From Lepeophtheirus salmonis (taxonomy: Eukaryota > Arthropoda > Copepoda > Siphonostomatoida > Caligidae), in the NCBI RefSeq assembly GCF_016086655.4, contig NC_052135.2:54113671-54177670 (forward strand): DNA of 64,000 nt. The letters are read 5' to 3'. The notes below the pieces were generated by a model, which saw only the letters and a program-made list of their open reading frames with translations, was not told the origin of the DNA and did no database searches. Below, in pieces: positions 35,200-46,779 of this stretch; position 1 is the stretch's first letter; the number at the start of each line of letters is the position of its first letter. Made by a program: the position numbers and the translations under genes.

Positions 35200-35697
35200 A
35201 AAACATGGGCTGAAAAGTCCTGTCCTTGACAAAGAACACACATTTTTTTTTGTTCAAATTTGGGTTTTTTTAAAATTATTATTTTTATATAAGGCTTTAT
35301 GAAGCGGATAACACTTTTCAAGCCATTCCTATGCTTCAACGGTATTTTACCCCATTAAGAAGCAGTGTCAAGTTAAAGCACAAAGCTGTATTTGATTTAC
35401 TGTTTTAAAAATAACAAAAGTAGCGTCTCCCTTAGAGATAAGGTGGATCTTAGACACAAAATTTACCAGAGTAGTTAGGTCTAAAGATCCGAGCTGACCC
35501 GGATCTGAGAACATGTGGATCCGTCCTATCTTTAATCACACATAGGCCAATAACTCACTAACTAAAGACATGTCATTGTCATGAAATTTTAACCGTTTTT
35601 TTAAAAAAGTTGCTACTAACTAAAAATGAAATAAATTAAAATAAATAAATAACCCCATCTATGTGTGAAGCCCGGGACTTTTCAGTCCATGTGTTGT
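35200..35697. mobile_element. mariner-type MITE, family F (copy 2)
   Basis: The ends 'acatgggctgaaaagtcc' and 'gggacttttcagtccatgtg' are inverted repeats and match the 18704-19103 element at both ends. This copy is about 100 bp longer, with extra sequence around 35435-35550 that includes 'gatccgagctgacccggatc'. Family L fragments lie immediately outside both ends (35100-35190 and 35790-35885), so the element probably inserted into an L repeat. Confidence 0.8.
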
Positions 35698-36124
35698 ATG
35701 TTAAATGTAGGAATTTTAAGTAGAAAGGTATTATTTTTTTTTTTTTTAATTAAGAAAAAAGAGACCATTTTTAATTTATTAATGTTGGGCTCCTAAGTTT
35801 CAAACTGTCACACCACCTTGTGGACATTTTTTTTAGTTTGCTTATGCCCTATTAAAAAAGGAGACTTCATACCTATTTTATAAAAAAGATTAAATATTAA
35901 AAAAAAAAAAAAATGAAAGTATGAAAAGGGCCTCACTCACGCTCAAGCCTTAAATCTTCTACCTCAATGTATTGTCAATTATATCAATAAAGGATCAGCA
36001 AATCCTATGTATTTTTCAACAATTGACTTTCTAGTTATCTTATCCCTCATAAATGGTTTGACTGTAAATTGGCAAAAGTCAAATTAGCTCTTTTTTTTAA
36101 AGGCGTGAACATTTTTGAACTACG

Positions 36125-36245
36125 TGTATTATGTAAAGAATAATAGTCCCACAGTTGGAATAATTGGTTAATGAAGAACAGATTTGGGCCATTTTTTCTT
36201 TTCTTTTCTTTCTTCTAAAGAGATTCATTCAAGATTTTTATTATT
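36125..36245 (+). repeat. Dispersed repeat, family K
   Basis: 'aagaataatagtcccacagt' followed by a pyrimidine-rich run and 'aaagagattcattcaagatt' parallels 13550-13665. It is non-coding. Confidence 0.5.
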
Positions 36246-36620
36246 ACGGTTGTAAATTGTAAGCATTTTCGGGCGTAAATAAATATGCAATCTAAAATTA
36301 ACATGGTAACCCTGACAATTTGAAGAATGTTTGAGAGGAGATTTGCTTAGCTGTCATAGAATTTCATTAGATTAGCTTCTTGCAACTATGAGATGAAGAA
36401 AATAAACACAAGTCCCACTCCGTCTCAAGCAGGGACTTTGGCAGGAATTATCCTAATGTTGAACCTCAATTACACTCTGAGTACATCATAAACTTACTTA
36501 CTACCCCACAAAACTGCATTGTCGCTCTCCATCATTGATAGGCACACACACTAGCAATTACTTTAGTGATATTTTCAAGAGTTAAAGTATAATGGTAACA
36601 ACCTTGAAAAAAAATGGAAA
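36245..36620 (+). repeat. Dispersed repeat, family G (copy 7, long)
   Basis: One of the most complete copies: 'aacatggtaaccctgacaat', 'gcttagctgtcatagaattt', 'aaataaacacaagtcccact', 'cactctgagtacatcataaa' and 'aggcacacacactagcaatt'. It is a useful reference copy for building a consensus. Confidence 0.7.
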
Positions 36621-36889
36621 AAAACAAAACTCTTCAGATTACCAACTCAATAAAATCTAGCCCGCGTTAAGGTCCTATTTTGTACGACCTGTAGGGTATT
36701 TTTTTTTCCTTTTATTGGAACGTCCAAACCGCTGGGTCAAAATCCATTTAGAAGAAGTTTAACGGCCTCAAATTTATCAAAATTGCCAACTTTGTCAAAA
36801 AAAAGTCATTTCTTCCTTGATTATGATAAAATAATAATCATAACAGCCTCAGAAAATATAAATGTAACAAGTATGTTTACTTGGCCAAA

Positions 36890-36921
36890 CCCCCCCCAAA
36901 AAAAAAAAAAAAAAAAAAAAA
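36890..36921. repeat. C8-A24 homopolymer tract
   Basis: Run of C followed by 24 A, then unique sequence. There is no retroposed gene upstream of it that I can recognise, so it is not called a retrocopy tail. Confidence 0.8.
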
Positions 36922-36924
36922 TGT

Positions 36925-37895
36925 TAGTATTTGATAAAATACCTTCAGAAATACAAAGTTGAAATTTTATTTGATAAATCATCCATATGCTGTAATCCAA
37001 TGGATTCAGATTGGGTGATGATGGAGACTAAATTGATGCAGCAAAAAGTTGCATAAATTGGGCACAATCCAAACTTTGGACTATAAGCTTTCAAATTTAC
37101 TCAGATGCCTCAAATATCTTCCTAATTTCTTACAGAGTGGTACAGGAACACCCAACTGGTTGACAATGTTTCTTGGCTTTATTCCCGAGCGGAGAAAAAT
37201 CAGGATGTTGTTTCCTTTTGTTTGTTCGATGATTTAAATCAAAACAAAATGTTAAAAATTTTGCTCATATTTTATAAAATCTCAGTAGAAGTTTCAAAAT
37301 TGTAACTCCACTCCTTAAGTTCTCCATTTTAAAACTTTTATGTTTGTTCAGATTTCGGTTACGCACACTGTATGTATGTATAAAATACAAATGTGTTTTC
37401 AACGTCAAAATTATTATTTTTTAAATATAGGGGCTTGTCTTATAATTTATTGAGCGCTTTGGTAACCCATTAGTTAAATGAATGGAGTGAGAAATATGTG
37501 GTCTAATTATAACCTATTTTTTATTTTATTCAAGGTTTTGTATTAAAATTTTATTTTATATACCTACTCCAATGAAGATGTTCGCTTTGTTCAAGTATTT
37601 TAATCCTTATAAATCACTCAATTCTTGTCCTGTAATTAGGACCACCAATGTTGTGTTTTATTACTTTAAAAGAAAAATAATATAATAAAGATTTCCGTCA
37701 TATTGGAAGGGATAAAAAAAAGTTTGTCCTTCAACAAATTACAATTTGAAGGAATGTGTTGCAACATTTTCTCACTCCTAATTATCCGCTAATATAAACT
37801 TGAATGACAAACAATTTTCACAATCCAAAATGATATTATTGTTAAGTAACTAATTTGATATGAAAATTAAGAAGGGCTGTTATATAATTTAAATA
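36925..37895. other. Spacer, no gene seen
   Basis: AT-rich. A 62-codon plus frame at 37049-37237 includes 'LTMFLGFIPERRKIRMLFPF' but has no recognised relative. Confidence 0.45.
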
Positions 37896-37899
37896 TGTG

Positions 37900-38330
37900 G
37901 TGCGTCTATATTAAAATAATCTTGAACAAATATCAAATAATGGAGAAAACCCTAATATATTTTTAACTTCCTATACATACAGGTCATTAGTTCATAGACA
38001 TATTTTTGTCAATGGTAGACTTTGTATTCAAATTTGTGGGATACATTATGGTACACAATGACTTTATATATAGCTTAGAATCATTATTTAGTTTAAAAGA
38101 CTTACATTGACCCGAATATAGTCTTTCAAAAAAAAATTATTGTTCTTTTATTGGGACACTCAATTTAGGTTATTTTAAGTGTAATGTGCGGCACACCCCA
38201 AGGATTTATCAGACTAATTTGTTGATAGAAATGGACGATTATTCATCGAAGAATACAAACAGAATCCACTTTCAAATTTGAAAAAAATCATTCTCGCTTG
38301 CTTCTATACTAATAGGAGACATATTTAGTT
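37900..38330 (+). repeat. Dispersed repeat, family E (copy 5)
   Basis: Blocks 'tcatagacatatttttgtca', 'ttagaatcattatttagttt', 'aatttgttgatagaaatgga' and 'ctcgcttgcttctatactaa' match copy 1 in order. It abuts the maT relic that begins near 38511. Confidence 0.6.
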
Positions 38331-38510
38331 CATTTCCTCTACGTTTTTCACAAATGTACAATACAGATCGAAGTAATATAAATCTATATAAACTTTCCGT
38401 ATTCAAACACCCATGGCCTTTTTCACTAAAGGACATCACGAAGACAACAAGTATTATGTCTTTCAAATATATATTCAAGGCTTAGGGCATCAACTCTTTT
38501 AACTCAATAG

Positions 38511-39062
38511 AGGTCTACAATCGCAGTAATGACCATTATGTCACATTTGATGAAATCAATGAGGACCTTCCAACAGTGACCACTATCAAACACCCAGTAT
38601 CAGCCATCGCGCAAGGCATTGTTGCCTCTAACAGCTTTGTGTCGTCTCTGATCTGATTCCCAGAGGTTTACAGCAGCCATATATATCGACGTTTTCAAGA
38701 CCAACTTGCTCTTCTGTATCTAGGGAAATTTCAACGATGGCAACGTCGACTTTCAGCAAGATGCCCCCCCCCTCCACTCACACCGTGAAAATTACTCAGA
38801 CCATCTTAGCTAACAACATCGTTTTTTGGGACAAGAGAATGTGGCCACAATAAAGTCCTGATGGCAATCTCTTCGACTTTTATTTTTGGTTGCACATAGA
38901 GAAGGAGTCTCTAAAGCCTCAGTCAGACAAACGTTAACGCCATGAAGGCCGCCGTCGACGAGAAGTGGAATGCTATTAATCCAAATTTAATTGTCAATAC
39001 TGGCAACACTCTTCGTAACAGAGTTACCGCCATCTGTGAGGCCAATGGTGGGAGAATAAAAT
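38511..39062 (+). pseudogene. maT-type transposase relic (C-terminal two-thirds)
   Basis: The plus strand reads 'EVYNRSNDHYVTFDEINEDL' then 'VTTIKHPVSAIAQGIVASN', the region after the first catalytic Asp (FSDEK is truncated off). After a stop and frameshift comes 'VDFQQDAPPPSTHTVKITQT', with the second catalytic Asp at QQD. 'FWDKRMWPQ*SPDGNLFDF' follows, in which the third Asp survives beside a stop, then 'WLHIEKESLKPQS'. The tail decays into 'VTAICEANGG'-like sequence near 39045. At least two frameshifts and several stops make it inactive. It is comparatively well preserved around the catalytic motifs. Confidence 0.88.
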
Positions 39063-39299
39063 AAATAAATTTGGTATTGGCTATATATAAAAAAACAAGA
39101 TTGTTAAATGTATCATTAAAGAATGGCAGGCTATTTTCTTTTTTCTCTCCAAGTGTATAAGTTTCAAGTTTCCTCCCGATATATAGATATTAGCGTTGAT
39201 TATTGTAATGTTTTTTATGATAAGTTATGTGTTTCATCTTGATAAAACTCTTGTTGTATTGATTAAATATTGTCCCCAATCCAACATCAGAGAATCAGT
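39063..39299. other. Short spacer
   Basis: AT-rich; no feature recognised. Confidence 0.4.
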
Positions 39300-39768
39300 A
39301 CATAGTTAAAATTGTAAATCGTAAGAATTTATTAGTATTGTAATCCTGACAGTTTCAAAAGTGTTTATGAAAAGAGTAACTTTGCTGTTACAACGAGTAA
39401 TTGTGAGATGAAGAACATAAAAACAAGTCCCACTCCTCATCAAGTATGGACAAAGGCCGGAATGACTTTGCTTTTGATCCTAAATTCCACTTTGAGTTTT
39501 GAGGACTTTCATTCATAACTATAGTTGTAAAAAATATTACTTACCGGTCTGTTAAAAAGAACTGAAACCAAAAATGAATATGATAACCCTCACAGTTTGA
39601 AGAATCTTCGGAGAAGAACAACGCATTTTATTAGGTGAGCTGTATTCAGTTATGAGAGGAAAGAAATAAACACACAACTCTGCATCTATCATAGATATAG
39701 ACGGGAATTACTACAATATTGATCCTTCATTCTACTCAGAGTATAACAGGGACTTAGAATTATAACTC
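39300..39768 (+). repeat. Two adjacent family G repeats
   Basis: Copy 8 (about 39300-39510) has 'gtaatcctgacagtttcaaa' and 'tcccactcctcatcaagtat'. Copy 9 (about 39560-39768) has 'gataaccctcacagtttgaa' and 'agagtataacagggacttag'. They are in the same orientation. The second is interrupted exactly at 'ataactcca' by the T element at 39769. Confidence 0.6.
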
Positions 39769-40282
39769 CAGGGACGTCCGCCAGGTGTGGGATGGAGGGC
39801 TGATAGCCCCCCAAAAAAAAAACAAATTATAAATTTTCCTTTTTACTTTTAAATTTGATATCTAATTTAATTGTTTTACAAAATATTTAATTTTTTTTAC
39901 AAATTATTTAATTTTTTTTACAAATTATATAATTTATAAATTTAAAAAATTTAATTTATCGATTTTTTTTTCAAAATATTAAATTTTTGTTACAAAATAT
40001 TTAATGTATCAGTTTTTTTACAAATAAATAGTGATTTGAAATTAAATTTTTGATTTTCTTCCCCCAAAAAATGTATTTTTTGGTGAATAACTAAAGATTT
40101 TTAGAAGTTTTTGTTGAAACAAGTTTAATTTTTTCAGAATCACTTTGAATTTTTTATTTTTTTTTCCAAATAATTAAATATTTATTATTTTTTTGTAAAT
40201 AACTGTGGATTTTTGAGCTATTTTCTAATAAATCTAATTTTTCAGTTTAAAAAAATCCAAAAACCAACAGAGGGACAGTATC
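39769..40282. mobile_element. T-rich MITE, family T (copy 5)
   Basis: The left end 'cagggacgtccgccagg' starts inside a family G repeat. The right end is about 'gagggacagtatcccc'. The interior contains three consecutive 'caaattatttaattttttt'-type units near 39880-39930. The 111-codon plus frame at 40213-40548 starts in this T-rich DNA, is very hydrophobic and has no recognised relative, so it is not called. Confidence 0.65.
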
Positions 40283-40649
40283 CCCTTTGGCTTCTATGGT
40301 CCACAAACATATTTTTAACTACTATACTTATAATTAGGGATGTGAAAAGTGTCAAAATTCTAGTGAGCATACAATTTTTAAGAAAGTATATGTTGCCAAT
40401 CTTCAAGATATTAGTGCTTTTATTAATTATTTCTCCATATTTTGATAATTTTAATGTATTGGTAAACAAGGGGAACTATATTTTTATTGAAGTCTTACCA
40501 GCAGATATGTGGTCTATCAAAGTTGCCAACGTATACTTTTCTTTTTGATTTACTCTCCGAGTAAAATATTCATCATCAGGATCATACTCATTCATCCGAT
40601 ATCTTTTTATTTTTTTTTAGCATTGATTTTTTTTGCTATAACTTTACTA

Positions 40650-40790
40650 TCAGTAGTGTTGGATCGGTCCTAGGACTGATGAACTATTCGGTCTCTCTCC
40701 CCCTCAGTTTTTTTTCTCGTTCTAAAATTTTTTACCATTCAATTGTCCTTCAGTCCTATGATCCTATACTATTCTTCACTCATTACCATT
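40650..40790 (+). mobile_element. F1 MITE fragment
   Basis: Begins 'agtagtgttggatcggtcct', the F1 left end, then degenerates ('ttcagtcctatgatcctata'). No right end was found. Confidence 0.6.
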
Positions 40791-40839
40791 ACTCATTACT
40801 CACAACTTTACCTTAACTGTATCATGCAACCTTTCCTTT

Positions 40840-41200
40840 TAATTGTCATATTATTTGTCCACAATGATTAAAAATGAATTAGGCATATACAATTTCATAA
40901 TATTAAAATCCTACATAGTATTTTATCGATACTGTACTATAATATTATAAGAAAAGCGTATCTATACATTTTTATTTGAATATGATAGCCAACATTTTTT
41001 CATAGAAATAATTAGATGGCCAACAAGAAATTGTATTTAGAAATACAATAAGTATACAACAACTTATTACTTAATTTATTTTTCAAAAAGAATAAATCAT
41101 GAAATAGCCATCCATGACTTATAAAGTGAGATGAGGGAATCTACGACTGACAATAAAATAAATATGGCATCCTTATGTTAGCCAGGTGATATAAAAACGA
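40840..41200 (+). repeat. Diverged duplicate of 43850-44260
   Basis: Shared ordered blocks: 'atacatttttatttgaatat', 'gatagccaacattttttcat', 'agaaataat', 'aataaatcatgaaatagcca' and 'gttagccaggtgata'. The matching blocks in the second copy include 'gatagccaaaatttcttgat' and 'gatagcgaggtgacgctg'. The distal part resembles family H. It is non-coding. Confidence 0.5.
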
Positions 41201-41329
41201 AGAAAATAATAAATGATAGCCACATACCTACTACTTTAAACTTCAACTATTTTGTCTCTTGAAAGAGAACATGTATTTTTCTTTAGATTTAACAAGAAAT
41301 ATAAACTTGTAATGAAAACCATTTGATAA

Positions 41330-41715
41330 AAAAAAATCATTTCATATATAAAAACTTTAGTATAAAAAATTTCAAATATTATATTCTTTGAAAAAAATAA
41401 CAAAAATTTACAGCTATTTTCATAAAATTAAAATTTCAAAAATTAAATTATAAATATTAAATTTCTTGGAACAAAATTTCAAAAATTGACAACTATTGAG
41501 AAAAAAATAAGCTTTTAATGTTAAATTTTTTGGAAACAAATTCAAAATATTTAATTTTTTGGAAAAAACTTCAAAAATCTATTCACAAAAAATTCAAATA
41601 TTAAACTTTTTGAAAAAAATATGAAATATCAAACGTTTTAGTAAAAAGCACAAATTCCTCAATTTGTGTAGGGTTACATCCCCTCAATCCCACTCCTTGC
41701 ATACACCCCTGAGGA
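41330..41715. mobile_element. T-rich MITE, family T (copy 6)
   Basis: The interior 'aaaaatctattcacaaaaaa'-type units end at 'cttgcatacacccctgagg', which corresponds to the family end. The left end was not identified. Confidence 0.55.
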
Positions 41716-41719
41716 GCTC

Positions 41720-42515
41720 GTGGAGTAAGCAGAAGGACTCCGATGCTAATCTGGGTCTGACCGACCTTTACAATTTCATAAATTTTGTTTTAAACGTATT
41801 AATGAATAATAATCTTTTGGTCGTAGTGACATCGGGGTCAGAAATATAAATTGGCATTGCAAGTCTTAAAGTTATCAAGAAGTGGTCAATTTTCCTGGGC
41901 AGGTACAATTTTCGCTTTGTTTAAAACGTATAGTAAATAATAATATTTTTCCCTGTTAAAAAAATGATGTTTTTTGAAAAATTGTTTTTTCTTCTCTCAA
42001 CATTTTTAGAGAGAGATGTATTTTTTGATAATAATTTCATATATGAAATACTAACATAGATTCTGAGGGATTTGACCGTTTGCACACTGGAAGTCAAATA
42101 GAAGGAACAACAATAATAACAGCAGTCGTTAGAATAATAAAACATCATTAATCTTAATATCTGGGAGGGATTTTTGATAAAGAAATCAACTAATGTGTTT
42201 GATTCTTATTATTTATTTCTAAAGAATGAGATGGAATCATCATATGATGAAATAGTCATCAGAGTTCAATCACGTGTGCACTGTTGATGATAACAGCTAG
42301 CAGCAAGGACTAGCTATAGGTAGAGTTCTGAAAATATATATAATTCTGGGGTCTCCCTTGTTCCTTTACATTGTACAGAAGGATCTTAAACACGTCTTCA
42401 GCCTCGCAAATATCTTTGACTCTCTGGACATTGGCCAAAAGCTGCAACACGTTCACATTTTATTTATATTCTGTCTCGTAAATTTAGTAAGGACACTCTT
42501 ATTTCAATTATGAAG
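41720..42515. other. Spacer, no gene seen
   Basis: No protein-like frame. The minus frame at 41921-42148 is low-complexity. Confidence 0.45.
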
Positions 42516-42519
42516 ACTT

Positions 42520-43605
42520 TGTTTGAAAGCATTTTTAGTATCACTTTTGATGTAACAGGACTTATACAGTTATATTTAAGGCAACCGCTCATAAATTCCG
42601 TTTTATGTGTATTAGGAACAAATACTTTTTGGGTCCTAGTTCAAGGCTATACAGCCACGCTAGCTTGTGGCTAGAAAAAAAAACAAGTTGACTCATACAG
42701 GGTGCCTTACATCTAGCCTTTTTTACTAAGTAATGCCGTACTTCTCAACTAGTACAGTAAAAATATAACATTGGTTCAATATTTGGGGTATTCTGGGCCA
42801 GTAAATTTTTCATAAGGTATTTTTTTAATAGCCCTGTTGGCTAGTGACTATTTTCAACGACTGTCAAATGCTAGGGACTATTAGAGTCTATTGGTCTATT
42901 ATTAGTATCTGATAACTTTTCTTCTTGACTAAAACCTCAGCTGGTTTGATTCTAAGATACTTTTCACAAAGGAAGTTGCATCAAGTTTACGTTTTATTTC
43001 CATTTTTGCTCGTCAATGAAATAGAAACTCCATTTTCAAGGTTTAATTAATCAGGATTTGAACCCTTATCAAAAAGTGTTTTATAAATTGAATTTTAAAC
43101 GTATTAGAGGGGAAATACCTTTGGGGTCCTTGTGTTTATAGGCCAGGACCTAGAGGCCAAGAATGATGTAATTAGTGACATCTGACAGCTTTCCCTCTTG
43201 GCTAAAGTTTAATCTGGATAGATCCTATTATACGGTCAAAGAACTTTTTCTTAGTACGTTTTGAAATGCAATTTTTGAAAAGTTGCGTTGAATATAAATG
43301 TTAAAGTCTCAGTTGATCAAAAAAATAATGACTAGGCCTTCAAACGAATTACTAAACGAAGGTTTACTTGGCTATGTTACGAGCAGAAATAAATAAATAA
43401 TATATATGAACGGGTTACAGCTCTCTAGGGCCATGGCCATAAATTGAAGGACATTTGAATGATGAAGAGTTCTGTGTACAAAATAAAGGGACTTAGTTGT
43501 AATTAGTTGCATCTGGCAGCTTTCTTCTCAACTAAAGTTTCAGCCGGATATATCTAGTATATGGTCAAAACATACAATTGAATTTTGAATTCGACAATAA
43601 TACAA
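42520..43605 (+). repeat. Diverged near-tandem repeats, period about 270-330 bp
   Basis: Three segments at about 42895-42960, 43165-43245 and 43495-43585 share 'catctgacagctttccctct' followed by a 'ctaaagtttaatctggat' / 'ctaaagtttcagccggat' block and 'ggtcaaa'. An older segment near 42600 shares 'gtattaggaacaaata' and 'ggtcctagt' with the middle one. It is non-coding. A sequence near 52890-52950 ('gcccagaataccataaat') is related in inverted orientation to 42785-42800. The local duplication mechanism is unknown. Confidence 0.5.
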
Positions 43606-43849
43606 ATTTAACTTTATCCTTGTCGTAAGGGTCAAACAAAAGTGTTTTCCAAACTAATGTGGCATCATTTGAAAGATCTGTTTAAGCTTTTTTAAATGAA
43701 GTAAAAATTAGCCCTGTAACATTTCGTTACCTTTATTGTGTTATGTAAACTTTCTAAAAGAAATAGAAAAAAGTTCTTAAATCATCTGGTAGTTAGCAAA
43801 ATAAGTCAATCATACCAACTGTCATTTACCTCTTATATACTCCCAGCTA

Positions 43850-44260
43850 TCACTGTCATATCATTTCTTTATCATTTTTAAAATGAATTATATATTTTTA
43901 AAATCTACTTAGTATTTATTCGTTAATGTATTGTAATATTGCTAAGTAATATTTAATTTAAAGAGTGGTTATACATTTGTATTTGTGTATGATAGCCAAA
44001 ATTTCTTGATAGAAATAATATAAGGGCCAATATATACACGTTTATTATATAAACGACGTGGGATCAACAAATAATTGTAGTCATGGTTTTTTTGGGGAAC
44101 GGAGCATAAGTATAGAATAACTTCTTACTTTGTGTATTTAGCAAAAATAATAAATTATGAAATAACCATGACGTATCAAGGGAAACGAGGGTATCGACAG
44201 CTAACAACAAATCAGTAGGATATTTTTGTGATAGCGAGGTGACGCTGTGGTAAAGATTTT
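43850..44260 (+). repeat. Diverged duplicate of 40840-41200
   Basis: See the blocks listed for the partner copy. The spacing between the two is about 3 kb and the orientation is the same. The order of blocks is kept, with indels such as extra sequence around 44030-44090. Confidence 0.5.
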
Positions 44261-44866
44261 TTTTAAGAAATGGGCAATTTTTGTAGATAGGTTAATTTTC
44301 CGCGTTTTTGTATAAACGTACTGTAGTTAGCTGCTACTCAAAGAGGAGGGGAGAAAATATAGGCTGTAAAAACATTAATATGAAATAAATTCAAAACACT
44401 ATTGTTTCCGTATTCAGTAGTTGGTTGTCCATTATATATTATCTAAATATTCATTCCTTTTGTTATGCTCAGGAGTTTTTTTTTCTTCTTCTTTTCTACC
44501 TAAAGGTGATTACAGCCATTGATGTAATTGTAGATAACTCAGTGAAATAGGGATAAAAATACTCACAGAGATCTAGTGGGGAGGTTTTCAACACGCATAG
44601 TTGATTCTTTCCCCTTTTATTTTTGAAGAGATATGCAACTGTATTTTTAGAACGGACAACTATTTGAACGTTTAAGGATTTGACATATTTCCTTTATCTT
44701 TTTAACGAATATTTAGATCCTTCATCAAACAAGAGTTTGTTATCATATCTCATAAACTTAGAGTCTTGGATTCCTTTCAAAATTGGTTTGAACCCTCTTC
44801 TGGATCCAAGACTCACATGTTCAAAAACTTATATGGCGTATATGTCAAAATGTATAAGAATTTTTA

Positions 44867-45320
44867 TTACAGTATGACGTCATACATTTTCATGGCGTCT
44901 CCTCTCTTAGAAGATTGATTAATCCATACTCTCCGGATTTTGGTGAAAGTATCATCAAAAGTAAGTTTGACTCTTGTACTGTGTTTTATAGATGGTTTGG
45001 AAATTTTTGCGTTCCATATGGAAATCGGACGTAAAGACCTCCCCCCCATAAAAAGTTTCTGAAGCCCTCTGCAAAAAATGTATCATATATCTCTATTAAT
45101 AAAACAATAATAAAACTCTTGCTTCCTTCAATATAAATGGATGTTCCATTAGGGAAGTAAGGGTATTTCATTATGTGACCGTGAGATATTATTCGAGTAA
45201 TTAGTAAGCTGATACAATTTGATTGAATTGAGTGTAACATCTTTTCTTTTGCCAAAAACCTTGCTAATTGTCGTGAAAAAGTTTTAAAAAGTAATATTGG
45301 TTCAACTTTAGAGCCATTGA
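44867..45320 (-). other. Overlapping minus-strand open frames, unidentified
   Basis: A frame of roughly 110 codons without stops runs from about 45318 down to 44986. It contains 'SKVEPILLFKTFSRQLARFL', 'HGHIMKYPYFPNGTSIYIEG' and 'IEIYDTFFAEGFRNFLWGGG'. At a run of seven G on that strand (45044-45050 region) a second open frame takes over, with 'KLTFDDTFTKIRRVWINQSS' to a stop at 44867. Taken together this could be a decayed gene or an exon with a homopolymer frameshift. No family was recognised. Frames this long are expected about once or twice by chance in 64 kb of such DNA. Confidence 0.2.
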
Positions 45321-45324
45321 GTGA

Positions 45325-45890
45325 GTGGAAAATAATTTATTATTTTTTTAAAAACACGTCACCATGTTCACTGTATATAGTGCTGCTTGATTCCAATACT
45401 GTATATATATATAAAAGGAGTGTAATATGCAAGGTGCACTGTATAAAATAAATTAAATCTCGCAGGAGTTTAGGTTAAATCATATTAAAAAATAAAAGCA
45501 GGAAGTACTTTATATAAAATTTAAAAATGAATTTGACTTTAGTTGAAGTTTAAAAACGAGCTAAAGTACTCCTTGGCTCATCAAATCTTATAAAAAAAAT
45601 TCAGAGTAAATAACTTTTTCAATTTGATAGGAGATTGAAATGACATTATTTTCAAAGTAATCAAAACAAAAGCTTAATTGGTATTTGTTATCGTGCATGT
45701 TTCCGAGGATTAATTTCATTGAATAAATAATTGTCATGGTTTTATGCATAATAATGACATTAATAAAGGTCTCTGTAGATTGTCTTTGTTTTAAATTATG
45801 ATTAACAATGATAGTATTTATCTTCTCTTTTCATACATCGCTAGAAATAAGGTCAAATTAAAGCATTAAACCAAGTAGCGCATCAAGCAC
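45325..45890. other. Spacer, no gene seen
   Basis: AT-rich; no feature recognised. Confidence 0.45.
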
Positions 45891-46102
45891 TGTTCTTTGT
45901 TTTAGCCTGAGGACATAGTATGGTCAATATTTGTCTTACTATTTTCGCAAGATGTCGCTTTTCTATGACATCTCACATTTATTTATTATACGTACAACGT
46001 AGTATTAATAAGTAAAAATACGTATATAATTTATTCCAGTCTTAAATATTTTATATTTACATATTATTATAAAGCAAATTTGAAACAAATTACTCCAAAA
46101 TA

Positions 46103-46216
46103 ATGGGTCATTGTAGCGCCCGAGGATGCAAAACTAGAACTGAGTCAAAACTCCAAAAGCTTAAGGGAAACCTTCGCTTTTTTAAATTTCCCTCTCCCAA
46201 AAAATATGCTAAATAA
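46103..46216 (+). pseudogene. Truncated THAP zinc-finger domain
   Basis: ATG at 46103 opens a 37-codon frame beginning 'MGHCSARGCKTRTESKLQKL' and continuing 'RFFKFPSP' before a stop at 46214. Cys4 and Cys9 with the later 'RFFKFP' match the N-terminal half of a THAP domain (C-x2-4-C ... then a distal C-x2-H pair). The conserved Trp and the second zinc-ligand pair are missing, so it could not fold as a complete finger. It lies about 120 bp inside the left inverted repeat, the right place for the start of a P-like transposase. A host THAP gene fragment is the alternative. Confidence 0.7.
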
Positions 46217-46779
46217 ATAAATTAGCTATGAATTTATGAATTACATCAACAATCTTAACTTTATTTGACCTCAGAATAGACACAAACTTGATACTGGAAG
46301 CTTCTTATGATTTTGATAAGGATAAAAAGTAGGCTCTTGCCCTAAAAACAGCCTTAATTGGAATTCTGACAAATTGTTGAGTTTATTGGAGGAGTTTAAA
46401 CTGTATGTTCATTTAATCATTCCAATTATTTACTACGTCTTGCTTGAAAAGATGCCCAATTTGTATTTCACATTTCGTAAGATTAAGGAGTGGGTTTCGG
46501 GTACAAAGATTGATGGGTATATATATTTTTAGTGTGCTTCATTTTAATAGGGCATGGCCTTCAATGTGTGACATGTAGAAAGGCAGGATTTTTTTATCCC
46601 ATAGGTCTTCTTCATAGTCCTTATTTAAAAATGCAATGAGTCCCCACTTGAATTCTAGTAGGTGTAATTATCTTTTCAATAGATATTTTTAACCCATAGC
46701 TTCCAAAGATTTCGGAGAGTCGTTTCCATTCCTGCATCCTACGACACAGCATTAATCAGAATAGGGGAAAAGTCATTAT

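Noticed and set aside
36890..36921. A24 tract as the poly-A tail of a retrocopy
   Set aside because: No gene-like or LINE/SINE-like sequence precedes it, and no flanking direct repeats were seen.
40213..40548. 111-codon hydrophobic plus-strand frame
   Set aside because: It starts inside a T-rich MITE and runs through AT-rich spacer. Hydrophobic bias is expected from T-rich codons, and no family was recognised.
43040..43075. 'aggatttgaaccctt', resembling the complement of a tRNA T-arm
   Set aside because: The bases around it do not form a T-stem, and no acceptor or anticodon arm can be found at the right distance.
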